NCBI GenBank assembly: GCA_003599455.1
Contig: QZKF01000059.1
Coordinates: 1 to 64,000, forward strand
DNA: 64,000 bases
Reading direction: 5' to 3'
Origin: Comamonadaceae bacterium
GTDB taxonomy: Bacteria; Pseudomonadota; Gammaproteobacteria; Burkholderiales; Burkholderiaceae_C
In this document: positions 25,478 to 33,156 of the stretch, piece after piece
Layout of the letters: each line of letters starts with the position of its first letter
How positions within the stretch are numbered: position 1 is the stretch's first letter
Made by a program: the position numbers and the translations under genes
Notes under the pieces: generated by a model
Databases searched by the model: none
Seen by the model: the letters and a program-made list of their open reading frames with translations, nothing else
Told to the model about the DNA's origin: nothing

Positions 25478-26680
25478 TCAGTGGGCGGCCAGGCAGTTCT
25501 GCACGTTCCAGCCGTAGAGCCACTCCATGGCGTCGTAAAAACGTTCAGGCGTGCGGCCCTTCCAGAGGTCGTTGCGCACCAGGCGTTCGACCCCTTTGGC
25601 GTGGTAGATCCGGCCCATCTCGCGCGAGCTCAGCACGATGCGCGCGGTGCGCGCCACGCGCGAGCGTTGGTAGAGGTCGAAGGCCTTTTCGATGTGATTG
25701 CCGTGCACACGAAGCGCTTCACCCAGCGTCACCGCGTCTTCGATCGCCATGCACGCGCCTTGGGCCATGTATTGCGTGGTCGGGTGGGCCGCGTCGCCCA
25801 GCAGCGTGACGCGGCCAAAGCTCCACTGGCCGATGGGCTCGCGGTCGGCCGTGGCCCAGCGCTTCCAGCTCTTGGGCAGGTCGATGAGCTGGCGCGCCCT
25901 GGGGCACAGCCCTTGAAAGTAGCCCTGCACTTCTTCCTGGCTGCCTTCGGTCACGCCCCATTCTTCGGTCTCGCGGCTGTGGAAGGTCACCACCACGTTG
26001 TACTGCTCGCCGCCGCGCAGCGGGTAGTGCACCAGGTGGCAGTTGGGCCCGACCCAGATGCTGGCCGCGTTCCAGCGCAGGTCTTCGGGGAAGTCGGCCT
26101 TGTCGACCACCGCGCGGTAGACCACGTGGCCGGTCACGCGTGCCTCGTCGCCCACGAACTGCTGGCGCACCACCGACTTCACGCCGTCGGCGCCGATGAG
26201 TGCCAGGCCTCGGTGGGCCTGGCCATGCTGGTCGTGCACGGTCACACCGCTCGCGTCCTGTTCGACGCGCGCCACGCGGGTGGAGGTGAGGAACTCGATC
26301 TGCCCGCTGGCCTGCACGCCCTCCAGCAGGGAGGTGTGCGCATCGGCGCGGTGGATCACCGCGTAGGGATTGCCGAAGCGCTGGCGGAAGGCCTCGCCGG
26401 TGGGGATCTTGCCGACCTGGTATTCGTCGATCGCGTCGTGCATCACCATGAAGTCGGTGTACACGGCGCGCTTGCGCGCCTGCTCGCCCACGCCCAGCGC
26501 ATCAAACGCGTGAAAGGCGTTGGGGCCGAGCTGCATGCCGGCGCCGATCTCGCCCAGCTCGGCCGCCTGCTCCAGCACCTTGACGCGAAATCCCTGGCGC
26601 ACCAGGGCGAGCGCGGCGGCCAGGCCGCCGATGCCGCCGCCGGCAACCAGCACGGGAAGGTCTGAAGGGTTCGCTGTCAT
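25478..26680 (-). CDS. 3-hydroxybenzoate 6-monooxygenase (FAD-dependent)
   Basis: A single-component flavin hydroxylase of 400 residues expected to convert 3-hydroxybenzoate to gentisate with NADH and O2. FAD motifs are GGGIGGLAAALAL at residues 14-26, the ribose-binding VTLLGDAAHPTTQYMAQG near 295, and an NAD(P)H/FAD DG-type segment GADGVKSVVRQ. The next two genes are gentisate dioxygenase and fumarylpyruvate hydrolase, which favours the 3-hydroxybenzoate over a salicylate 1-hydroxylase assignment. Salicylate 5-hydroxylase is a different, multi-component enzyme. The ATG has GGAG six bases upstream. Confidence 0.85.
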   Translation of the reverse strand: MTANPSDLPVLVAGGGIGGLAAALALVRQGFRVKVLEQAAELGEIGAGMQLGPNAFHAFDALGVGEQARKRAVYTDFMVMHDAIDEYQVGKIPTGEAFRQRFGNPYAVIHRADAHTSLLEGVQASGQIEFLTSTRVARVEQDASGVTVHDQHGQAHRGLALIGADGVKSVVRQQFVGDEARVTGHVVYRAVVDKADFPEDLRWNAASIWVGPNCHLVHYPLRGGEQYNVVVTFHSRETEEWGVTEGSQEEVQGYFQGLCPRARQLIDLPKSWKRWATADREPIGQWSFGRVTLLGDAAHPTTQYMAQGACMAIEDAVTLGEALRVHGNHIEKAFDLYQRSRVARTARIVLSSREMGRIYHAKGVERLVRNDLWKGRTPERFYDAMEWLYGWNVQNCLAAH

Positions 26681-26716
26681 GGGTGTCTCCTCGATATGGG
26701 CCGCATGCTGATGATC

Positions 26717-26734
26717 AGTATACTTATTGTAAGT
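26717..26734. promoter_or_regulatory. candidate MarR operator over the gentisate-operon promoter
   Basis: Two overlapping palindromes lie between the divergent operon and marR-type gene: AGTATACT (26717-26724) and ACTTA-TTG-TAAGT (26722-26734). On the minus strand the first contains TATACT, a good -10 element for the hydroxylase operon. A regulator bound here would block that promoter. MarR proteins usually bind 16-20 bp AT-rich palindromes, so size and position fit. Confidence 0.5.
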
Positions 26735-26793
26735 GCGGTGCTAGGATTCCGGCAACCCCGTCCGTCACCGGCCGCACCCGATCGCCCTTGCAC

Positions 26794-27270
26794 ATGAAAC
26801 GCAGCCCAGCCCCCGCCATCGACATCGATCACCAGCCCGGCCACTACATCCGCCGGCTGCACCAGATCTCGGTCGGCATCTTCCTGCAGGAGCTGGGCGA
26901 GATCGGCATCACCCCGGTGCAGTACGCGGCCTTGCAGACCGTGGCCAACCACCCGGGCATCGACCAGCGCACGCTGGCGCGCACCATCGCGCTGGACGCC
27001 TCCACCACCGGCGGCGTGGTCGACCGGCTGGAGGCGCGCGGCTGGCTGGAGCGCAAGACCGCGCCCGAAGACCGCCGGGCCCGCCAGCTGGCGCTCACCG
27101 AGGACGGTGTGCAACTGCTGCGCGAGGCCGTGCCGGCCATGCTGGGCGCGCAGGAACTCATTCTGGAACCGCTCACCGAGCGCCAGCGCGAACAGTTCAT
27201 GAAGCTGCTGCGCCTGCTGGTGGACACCAACAACGCCCACAGCCGCGCGCCCAGCGAGGCGATGAAGTGA
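26794..27270 (+). CDS. MarR-family regulator, likely of the gentisate operon
   Basis: A 158-residue winged-helix repressor. Helix-turn-helix: IDQRTLARTIALDASTTGGV (about residues 62-81); wing: LERKTAPEDRRARQLALTE; dimerisation helices at both ends. MarR members typically sense aromatic acids. Its divergent position next to the 3-hydroxybenzoate/gentisate operon and the palindrome between them suggest it controls that operon. The ATG at 26794 lacks a strong ribosome binding site; a GTG at 26683 would add residues with no family match. Confidence 0.88.
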   Translation: MKRSPAPAIDIDHQPGHYIRRLHQISVGIFLQELGEIGITPVQYAALQTVANHPGIDQRTLARTIALDASTTGGVVDRLEARGWLERKTAPEDRRARQLALTEDGVQLLREAVPAMLGAQELILEPLTERQREQFMKLLRLLVDTNNAHSRAPSEAMK

Positions 27271-27275
27271 GCGCG

Positions 27276-27292
27276 GCGGGGCTCAGCCCCGC
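27276..27292. terminator. GC stem-loop at the convergent marR/hydrolase junction
   Basis: GCGGGGC and GCCCCGC form a 7-bp perfect stem with the 3-nt loop TCA. On the minus strand this loop is the hydrolase stop codon TGA. It lies 6 nt after the marR-type stop, so it could serve both strands. No T-run follows on either strand. Confidence 0.4.
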
Positions 27293-28170
27293 AGGTGCGC
27301 CGCCACCGCCTCCAGCACCTGCCCGTCCTTGAGCAGCCGGGTGTGGCCCAGGCCGCTGGTTTCCAGCAGCCGCGCGCCCGCGATGGCATCGCGGTAGGCC
27401 TCGGCGTCGGCAAAGCGGTTGATGCGGTCCTCGCGGTCGTGCACGATCAGCGTGGGCAGCGACACGCGCGGACCAACCGCCGCCGGCTCGAACTGGCGCA
27501 TCAGGATGCCTTCGCGCGCTTCCACCCGCAGCTGCATGCGCGAGCGCGTGTCCTCGCTCAGGCCGAACACCATGGCGAACAGGCGCGTGTACGCGTGCGG
27601 CGACGCCGGTGGCGCCAGCAGCACCAGCCGCTCCACCGGCAGGCCGCGCGCGGCGGCGTAGGCCAGCGCGTTGGCCGCCAGCGAATGCGCCACCACGGCG
27701 CGCACCTCGTGGCCCTGCTGCTGCAGGCGCGCGGTCAGGTACTCGATGGCGCGCGCGAACTGCGGCAGGTTGCTGGTGCTGCCCTGGCTGCGGCCGTGCG
27801 CGGGCAGGTCCACCAGCAGCGGCCGCAGGCCCTGGGCCGCGAGCGCCTGCGCCAGCGGCAGCATCTGCGCGGCGTGGCCGCCCCAGCCATGCAGCAGCAG
27901 CACCACCGGCCCATGCGGTCCGGGCGGCGGCTCGTAGAGCGTGACGCTGGCCTCTTCGAAGGCCCAGGGCGTGGCCTGCCAGGTGGCCAGCGCGGGCTGG
28001 CGCCGGTGCAGCCACTTCGGCGGCAGCGGTGTGCCGAACAGGCGCAGGGCGCCGCGCACGGCCAGCGCCGGCCAGACGCGCTCGGACAGGCCGAGCGCCC
28101 AGCGCAGCCAGCGCGTGCCCGGGCTGGACTGGTAATAGGCGGAGGCGGTCTGCAAAGGGGTGGTGCTCAT
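27283..28170 (-). CDS. alpha/beta hydrolase
   Basis: A 295-residue serine hydrolase fold protein. The oxyanion-hole motif LLLHGWGGHAAQM is at about 92-104, the nucleophile elbow reads VAHSLAANA, a catalytic Asp candidate is in LIVHDREDRINRF, and His is in GLGHTRLLKD. The elbow is AHSLA rather than the usual GxSxG, a variation seen in some members. The start at 28170 is supported by AGGAG; an ATG seven codons upstream is less likely. A TetR-type operator candidate lies just upstream, so it is probably regulated by the neighbouring TetR protein. Substrate unknown. Confidence 0.85.
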   Translation of the reverse strand: MSTTPLQTASAYYQSSPGTRWLRWALGLSERVWPALAVRGALRLFGTPLPPKWLHRRQPALATWQATPWAFEEASVTLYEPPPGPHGPVVLLLHGWGGHAAQMLPLAQALAAQGLRPLLVDLPAHGRSQGSTSNLPQFARAIEYLTARLQQQGHEVRAVVAHSLAANALAYAAARGLPVERLVLLAPPASPHAYTRLFAMVFGLSEDTRSRMQLRVEAREGILMRQFEPAAVGPRVSLPTLIVHDREDRINRFADAEAYRDAIAGARLLETSGLGHTRLLKDGQVLEAVAAHLRG

Positions 28171-28185
28171 GGGAGGCTCCTTGAA

Positions 28186-28201
28186 TCGCACGATTGTGCG
28201 A
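28186..28201. promoter_or_regulatory. candidate TetR operator upstream of the alpha/beta hydrolase
   Basis: TCGCAC-GATT-GTGCGA is a perfect 6-bp inverted repeat 15 nt upstream of the hydrolase start and is followed by AA. A related site, GCAC-AGCC-GTGCGAAA, precedes the TetR gene itself. Sharing the core GCAC-N4-GTGCGAAA suggests the TetR protein represses both. Confidence 0.55.
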
Positions 28202-28235
28202 AAGTGGTCGAAAAAAAGGGACAGCGGAACGGTGT

Positions 28236-28838
28236 TCAGCTTTCGTAGGTGCTGACCAGCCGCAGCCAGGTGGCCTGGGCGCGCTCGGCCGCGCGCGGGT
28301 CGCGCAGGAAGCGCACGTCGTGCACCAGCCCGATCGCCAGGCTGCAGATCTCGCCGACCAGCTGTTCGGGGTCGGTGTCGGGCTGGAGCTGGCCGAGTTC
28401 GATGGCTTGCAGCACGGTGCGGCGCAGCGCGGCGCGCCAGCGCGTCACCTCGCCCAGCAGCAGCTCGCGCAACTCGCCCTCGCGGTCGTCCAGCTCGAAG
28501 GCGCCCGAGGTGTAGAGGCAGCCCTTGTGCGCCTCCACGTCGCGCAGGCGCACCAGCCAGCGCCGCACGATCTCGCTCAGGCGCGGCAGTCCCTTGGGCA
28601 CCTGCATGGCCGGCACGAACACGTCGGCGACGAAGCGGCGGCCGAATTCCTCGATCACCGCCTTCTGCAAGGCCTCGCGCGAGCCCACGCGCGAGAACAC
28701 GCCGCTCTTGGAAATGCCGATGCGGTCGGCCACCGCCTGCAGCGTGATCGCCTCCAGCCCGTCGGACGCGGCGAGGTCCAGCGCGGCGCCCACGATGGCG
28801 GCGCGCGTCATTTCACTTTTCTGGGTCCGGGCGTCCAT
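28236..28838 (-). CDS. TetR-family transcriptional regulator
   Basis: A 200-residue TetR-type repressor. The DNA-binding domain spans about residues 8-55, with the helix-turn-helix TLQAVADRIGISKSGVFSRV. The C-terminal ligand domain includes HKGCLYTSGAFELDD, typical of a TetR subgroup near hydrolases. Start at 28838, or three codons upstream at 28847; neither has a clear ribosome binding site. It is upstream of, and co-directional with, the alpha/beta hydrolase, with an operator-like palindrome before each gene. Confidence 0.88.
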   Translation of the reverse strand: MDARTQKSEMTRAAIVGAALDLAASDGLEAITLQAVADRIGISKSGVFSRVGSREALQKAVIEEFGRRFVADVFVPAMQVPKGLPRLSEIVRRWLVRLRDVEAHKGCLYTSGAFELDDREGELRELLLGEVTRWRAALRRTVLQAIELGQLQPDTDPEQLVGEICSLAIGLVHDVRFLRDPRAAERAQATWLRLVSTYES

Positions 28839-28850
28839 GCGCGGCATTTT

Positions 28851-28867
28851 GGCACAGCCGTGCGAAA
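28851..28867. promoter_or_regulatory. candidate TetR autoregulatory operator
   Basis: GCAC-AGCC-GTGC (28852-28863) followed by GAAA lies 13 nt upstream of the TetR start. It repeats the core and the GAAA flank of the site at 28186-28203. The arms are 4 bp, weaker than in the hydrolase copy. Confidence 0.45.
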
Positions 28868-28953
28868 TTGCAAGCGGCGGCTTGCGCAGGGGCCGTGGCG
28901 GGCGCGCTGGCGCTTGGCGCCGCGGCACCCGCTCGCTATGATCGCGGCGTCCC

Positions 28954-29472
28954 GTGCACCCACACCGGCCCCCTTTGGAACACCCCAGCCCACCCCTGTT
29001 GACACCGGAGCACCTGGCCATGATGGACGGGGGCGTCTCCGTCATCGCCAGCAGTTGCGGCCACGACCTCACGCCCAGCGTGATGCGCGCGGTCGGCAGC
29101 CGGGTCGAGGCGCAGGGCCGCCACATCACCGTCTACGTGTGCCGCAGCCAGTCGGCGCAGCTGCTCGGCGACGTCGCCCGCAGCGGGCGCCTGGCGGTGG
29201 TGTTCAGCCAGCCCAGCAGCCACAAGACCGTGCAGCTCAAGACGCGCGGGGCGCGCCTGCGCGAGGCGCGCGAGGACGACGTGCCGGTGCTGCAGCGCTA
29301 CCTGCGCGGCATGGAACGCGAGCTCACCCTGATCGGTTTCGGCCCGGTGTATGCGCGCGCCATGCTGGCGCACCGCCTGGAGGACGTGGTCGCGATCGAG
29401 TTCGCCCCCGAGCTGGCCTTCGACCAGACGCCCGGGCCCAAGGCGGGCCAGCCGATCGCGGGGCGTTCATGA
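28954..29472 (+). CDS. PNPOx-like FMN-binding split-barrel protein
   Basis: About 172 residues of the pyridoxamine 5'-phosphate oxidase-like fold. The family phrases are LTPEHLAMMDGGVSVIAS at the N-terminus, GRLAVVFSQPSSHKTVQLK in the core, and FGPVYARAMLAHR. It is probably a flavin- or heme-utilising oxidoreductase of unknown substrate. The start is uncertain: GTG 28954, TTG 28999, or ATG 29020 with GGAG nine bases upstream. Conservation before residue 23 favours one of the first two. A second PNPOx-like gene follows 61 nt downstream. Confidence 0.75.
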   Translation: MHPHRPPLEHPSPPLLTPEHLAMMDGGVSVIASSCGHDLTPSVMRAVGSRVEAQGRHITVYVCRSQSAQLLGDVARSGRLAVVFSQPSSHKTVQLKTRGARLREAREDDVPVLQRYLRGMERELTLIGFGPVYARAMLAHRLEDVVAIEFAPELAFDQTPGPKAGQPIAGRS

Positions 29473-29533
29473 GCGCCGCGCCGGGCCGCCCCAAGCCAGC
29501 TCGCACCGCAGCCCGCAGGGCGGAGGTCATCGA

Positions 29534-30901
29534 ATGAGCGCTGTGGATCTGGCCGAAGTGCGGCCCTGCCTGGAGGGCGCGATCCCTGCCATTATGGCCA
29601 CCACCGCGGCCGACGGCACGCCCAACGTGGCCTACATCTCGCAGGTCTACTACGTCGACCAGGACCACGTCGCGCTGTCGTTCCAGTTCTTCAACAAGAC
29701 GCGCCAGAACCTGCTGGCCCACCCCCGTTCGACGCTGCTGGTGCTCAACCCGATCAACGCGGTGTTCTACCGGCTGCACCTGCGCTACCTGCGCACCGAG
29801 ACCGAAGGCCCGGTGTTCGAGAGCATGAAGGCGCAGCTGGCCGGCATCGCGTCGCACACCGGCATGGCCGAGGTGTTCCGCCTGCTCGGCTCCGACATCC
29901 ACGAGGTGGTCGAGCTCGAGCGGCTGCCCCAGGAGCCGCTGGCCGAAGCCCTGCCCGCGCCCGCGCCCCGACCCAACCCGCTGGTGGTGCTGCGCCGCGG
30001 CAGTGCCCGCCTGTCGGCCGCGCGCAGCCTGGGCGCCGCGCTCGAGGCCACGCTGGACACGCTGGAGAAAGAGCTCGGGGTGCGGCACGCGATGCTGCTG
30101 ATCCTCGACGGCGCGACGCAGCGCCTTTACACCGTGGCCAGCCGCGGCTACGCCACCTCGGGCGTGGGCTCGGAGATCGCCCTGGGCGATGGTGTGATCG
30201 GCGTCGCCGCGCGCGAGCGCACGCCGGTGCGCATCGGGCACATGACGAGCGCCTACCGCTACAGCCGGGCCATGCGCGACAGCCTGCTGGGCGACGGCAG
30301 CGCCGCCGCCAGCACCGACATTCCCTACCCGGGCCTGCCCGAGCCGCACAGCCAGCTGGCCGTGCCCCTGCTCGCGGCCGACCGCGTGAACGGCGTGCTG
30401 TTCGTCGAGAGCCCGGTGGACATGCAGTTCAGCTTCGAGGACGAGGACGTGCTGGTTGCGCTGGGCGGCCAGCTGGGCATGGCGATCGACCTGATGCAGG
30501 AGGCCGAGGCGCCCTGCACCGAAGAGGAGCTCGAGGGCGCGGCCGCAGCGGCGGCAACGCCGCTGGCGGCCGGCCCGGTCCTGCGCGTGCGGCGCTACCG
30601 CAGCAACGACAGCGTGTTCGTCAACAACACCTACCTGATCAAGGGCGTGGCCGGCGCCATCCTGTGGAAGCTGCTGCAGGACCGGCAGCGCCAGGGCCGC
30701 AGCGAGTTCACCAACCGCGAGCTGCGGCTGGACGCCTCGCTGCGCCTGCCCGACGTGGCCGACAACCTCGAGGCGCGCCTGCTGCTGCTGCACCGCCGGC
30801 TGGCTGAACAGTGCCCGCAGCTGCGCATCCACAAGACCGGGCGCGGCTGCTTCCGCTTCGAGGCGCTGGGCCCGGTCGAGCTCGAGGACATCGCCGCTTA
30901 G
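29534..30901 (+). CDS. PNPOx-like domain fused to GAF and a winged-helix-like C-terminus
   Basis: A 455-residue multidomain protein. Residues about 1-130 form an FMN-type split barrel (VAYISQVYYVDQDHVALSF, LLVLNPINAVFYRLHL). Residues about 155-340 form a GAF domain (RGYATSGVGSEIALGDGVIG, LAVPLLAADRVNGVLF). The last 100 residues contain LIKGVAGAILWKLLQ, DNLEARLLLLHRRLAE and IHKTGRGCFRF, which resemble the helices and wing of OmpR-type DNA-binding domains. It may be a one-component redox or flavin-sensing regulator. The start has GGAGG upstream. Its stop overlaps the convergent hemerythrin-like gene. Confidence 0.75.
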   Translation: MSAVDLAEVRPCLEGAIPAIMATTAADGTPNVAYISQVYYVDQDHVALSFQFFNKTRQNLLAHPRSTLLVLNPINAVFYRLHLRYLRTETEGPVFESMKAQLAGIASHTGMAEVFRLLGSDIHEVVELERLPQEPLAEALPAPAPRPNPLVVLRRGSARLSAARSLGAALEATLDTLEKELGVRHAMLLILDGATQRLYTVASRGYATSGVGSEIALGDGVIGVAARERTPVRIGHMTSAYRYSRAMRDSLLGDGSAAASTDIPYPGLPEPHSQLAVPLLAADRVNGVLFVESPVDMQFSFEDEDVLVALGGQLGMAIDLMQEAEAPCTEEELEGAAAAAATPLAAGPVLRVRRYRSNDSVFVNNTYLIKGVAGAILWKLLQDRQRQGRSEFTNRELRLDASLRLPDVADNLEARLLLLHRRLAEQCPQLRIHKTGRGCFRFEALGPVELEDIAA

Positions 30902-31641
30902 CCGGCGACGAGGCCGGGCACCGGCGGCAGGCCCAGGCCGCGCGCGAGCTTGGCCCAGTTGCGCTGGTCGAGCAGCCCCTGCGCCGCGTCGGCCATGCCG
31001 TCGAACACGGGGGCCGGCGCGCCCGCGCGCATGCCCTGCATCACGCCCAGGCGTTCCGGGGCGCTCAGGTTCGGCAGCATCCAGCGCATCACCAGCATCA
31101 TCTCGGCCGGCGGAATGGTCGCCACCAGGGCGTCGTGGATGCCGATCAGTTCGGCGTCGCTGTAGGCGGCCCAGAGCGCGCTGTTGTGCACCGTTTCCTC
31201 GGTGTGCATGTGCTGGAAGTTGTCGGCCACGAACAGCGCCAGCGCCAGGTAGAGGGCCTGCAGCGCGGGTTCGCGTTCGCCGGCTTCTGTCTTCAGCAGC
31301 GACAGGGCGGCGTCGCGCAGGTGGGCGATGTGGTGCAGGTGTCCCTCGTGCTCCTGCGCCACCGGCTGGCACACGCCGGGGCAGCGCGCCTCCAGCGCCG
31401 GGTGCACGAAGTTGTTTTCGTGCGCCACGTGGCGGGCGCACAGGTCCATGAGTTCGCCCACCCGGGTGGCGGCCATGTTCACGTCGGCGGCGTCGGTGGG
31501 GTCGGCGCGGCCCACGGTGAGCAGGGTGTCGGCCATCATGGCGCGCAACGCCTTGTGGATGCCGGCGTAGAGGTTGAATCGGCCGAGGCCGGTGCGGGCG
31601 GTGGCGGCCACGTGGGCGATTTCGATGGTGTGGGATTGCAT
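30898..31641 (-). CDS. hemerythrin-like HHE domain protein
   Basis: A 247-residue cytoplasmic helical protein. Candidate di-iron ligands are in KALRAMMADTL, ARHVAHENNFVHPAL, QEHEGHLHHIAHL and FQHMHTEETVHNSALW. This resembles hemerythrin HHE cation-binding proteins, which bind O2/NO or store iron. The start at 31641 is supported by AAGGA. It ends convergently with the PNPOx-GAF gene, the two stops sharing the four bases TTAG. It is the third hemerythrin-type gene within 31 kb. Confidence 0.78.
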   Translation of the reverse strand: MQSHTIEIAHVAATARTGLGRFNLYAGIHKALRAMMADTLLTVGRADPTDAADVNMAATRVGELMDLCARHVAHENNFVHPALEARCPGVCQPVAQEHEGHLHHIAHLRDAALSLLKTEAGEREPALQALYLALALFVADNFQHMHTEETVHNSALWAAYSDAELIGIHDALVATIPPAEMMLVMRWMLPNLSAPERLGVMQGMRAGAPAPVFDGMADAAQGLLDQRNWAKLARGLGLPPVPGLVAG

Positions 31642-31807
31642 GGTGGTTCCTTTGGCGGGCGGTGCCCGGCTTGTCTCGTGATGACCGAGGCACCCCATGT
31701 GCCGCGAATCATGGAAAACAAGTCTAGGAATCCAGCTCGGCCCGCGCTGCTAAATAGCGCTTAAAGGAATCGTAAAAAAACCTTAAGCGAAGCATTCGCC
31801 CGGGTTT

Positions 31808-32212
31808 TCAGTCCATGCCGCGCACGCGACCGCGCAATTGTTTGACGGTGGAACGCGTGGCCTTGCCTTCGAGGCGGCGCTGCTTCGAGCCGAAGGTGGG
31901 CTGGGTGGCCTTGCGCGCCTTGGGCAGCGTGGCCACGCTGTCCACCAGCGCCTGCAGGCGCTCCAGCGCGTCGGCCTTGTTCTGCTCCAGGCTGCGGCTG
32001 GTCTGCGCCTTGATCACCACCACGCCCTCGGTGGTGATGCGCTGGTCGCTGAGCGCGAGCAGGCGCCCCTTCACGGCCTCGGGCAGCGAGGAGGCGTGCA
32101 CGGCGAAGCGCAGGTGCACCGCGTTGGACACCTTGTTCACGTTCTGCCCGCCCGCGCCCTGGGCGCGGATGGCGGTGAACTCGACTTCACCGGGATCGAT
32201 GCGTATCGGCAT
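31808..32212 (-). CDS. arfB: alternative ribosome-rescue factor/peptidyl-tRNA hydrolase ArfB (YaeJ)
   Basis: A 134-residue codon-independent release factor that hydrolyses peptidyl-tRNA on stalled ribosomes. The catalytic GGQ motif is at residues 21-23 (RAQGAGGQNVNKV). The basic C-terminal tail (KQRRLEGKATRSTVKQL) inserts into the empty mRNA channel in characterised homologues. The short length and lack of a codon-recognition domain separate it from RF1/RF2. The cytochrome b561 gene ends upstream on the same strand, with a gap of 32 nt. Confidence 0.93.
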   Translation of the reverse strand: MPIRIDPGEVEFTAIRAQGAGGQNVNKVSNAVHLRFAVHASSLPEAVKGRLLALSDQRITTEGVVVIKAQTSRSLEQNKADALERLQALVDSVATLPKARKATQPTFGSKQRRLEGKATRSTVKQLRGRVRGMD

Positions 32213-32244
32213 CGGCGCAGTGTGCCATGCAGGGCCGCGCCGGC

Positions 32245-32778
32245 TCAGTAGCGCTCCTTCACGCCCGTGACCATGGCCTTGACCAGCCGCGTGCGTTCGA
32301 TGCGGCCCATCACCAGTGCCGCGGCCGCGTGCAGGCCGACCATCGGCATCAGCCATTCGCCCAGGCCCTCGTGCAGCTCCTGCAGCCATTCCACGCCCCA
32401 GAAGGCGTCAAGCGACTGCATCCAGCCGGTCAGGCCGAGCGCCAGCACCATGGCCATGAGACCGAGCACCATCAGGCCGCCCAGCGGGTTGTGGCCCCAG
32501 TGGTGTTCCGGTGCACCGCGCCACAGGGCACGCAGGTGTTGCGCCACGCGGCGTGGCGTGGGAAAGAAGTCGGCAAAGCGCGCGTGGCGCGGGCCGATGA
32601 AGCCCCACACCACGCGCGCGCCCACCAGCGCGGCGGCCGCGTAGCCCAGCCACTGGTGCAGGTCTTCACCGTCGTCCACCACAAAGAGGTTGAGCAGCAC
32701 GCAGGCCACCAGCGACCAGTGGAAGACGCGCACCAGCGGGTCCCAGACCCGCCGCGATGCGGCGGCGGTGGCGCTCAC
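32245..32778 (-). CDS. cytochrome b561-type membrane protein
   Basis: A 177-residue diheme b-type cytochrome with about four helices. Heme-ligand histidines lie in VRVFHWSLVACVL, DLHQWLGYAAAALVGARV, GHNPLGGLMVLGL and VGLHAAAALVMGRIERT. Such proteins carry electrons to periplasmic partners. The start is GTG, overlapping the stop of the PepSY gene (GTGA), so the two form an operon. Pairing of a b561 with a small PepSY protein is common in Proteobacteria. Confidence 0.85.
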   Translation of the reverse strand: MSATAAASRRVWDPLVRVFHWSLVACVLLNLFVVDDGEDLHQWLGYAAAALVGARVVWGFIGPRHARFADFFPTPRRVAQHLRALWRGAPEHHWGHNPLGGLMVLGLMAMVLALGLTGWMQSLDAFWGVEWLQELHEGLGEWLMPMVGLHAAAALVMGRIERTRLVKAMVTGVKERY

Positions 32779-33032
32779 TTCTGTTCCAGGGCCTTGCCGC
32801 TGACCGGGTCGAAGTAGATCTCGACCTTCTTGCCGGCCTTGTCGGTGCCGTAGATCTCGTAGCACTGGCCCTTGCTCACCTTGAAGGTCTTGATCTGGTA
32901 GCCCTGGGCTTCCACATCCTTCTTGAACGCCGCTTCGGGCATCCACTTTTCCTTGGGTGCGTTGCAGGCCGGGCCGGCCACAGCAGCACCGGCCACGGCG
33001 AGAAGAAGTGCGGAGAGAACAACAGATTTCAT
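32775..33032 (-). CDS. small exported PepSY-like protein
   Basis: An 85-residue protein with a clear signal peptide (MKSVVLSALLLAVAGAAVAG, cleavage about 19-20). A single PepSY-like domain follows, with YQIKTFKVSKGQCYEIYG and KKVEIYFDPVSGKAL, and two cysteines that could form a disulfide. It is translationally coupled to the downstream cytochrome b561. The start at 33032 has AAGGA upstream. Function unknown; it possibly modulates the cytochrome or a periplasmic partner. Confidence 0.83.
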   Translation of the reverse strand: MKSVVLSALLLAVAGAAVAGPACNAPKEKWMPEAAFKKDVEAQGYQIKTFKVSKGQCYEIYGTDKAGKKVEIYFDPVSGKALEQK

Positions 33033-33141
33033 GATTCGTTTCCTTGTATCGATGCCAGCGGCTGCTGGTGAAGGCATTGAAACGAACGAACTTGAAATGA
33101 GGCTTAAACCGCTTTGTGACGGATGTCAGCAGCGGTAACGC

Positions 33142-33156
33142 GGCCGCTCAGCGGCC
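33142..33156. terminator. perfect stem-loop centred on the last ABC-permease stop codon
   Basis: GGCCGC-TCA-GCGGCC is a 6-bp perfect stem whose 3-nt loop is the stop codon of the second permease gene (minus strand). No T-run follows on the minus strand. It probably stabilises the mRNA 3' end or attenuates readthrough rather than acting as a full intrinsic terminator. Confidence 0.4.
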
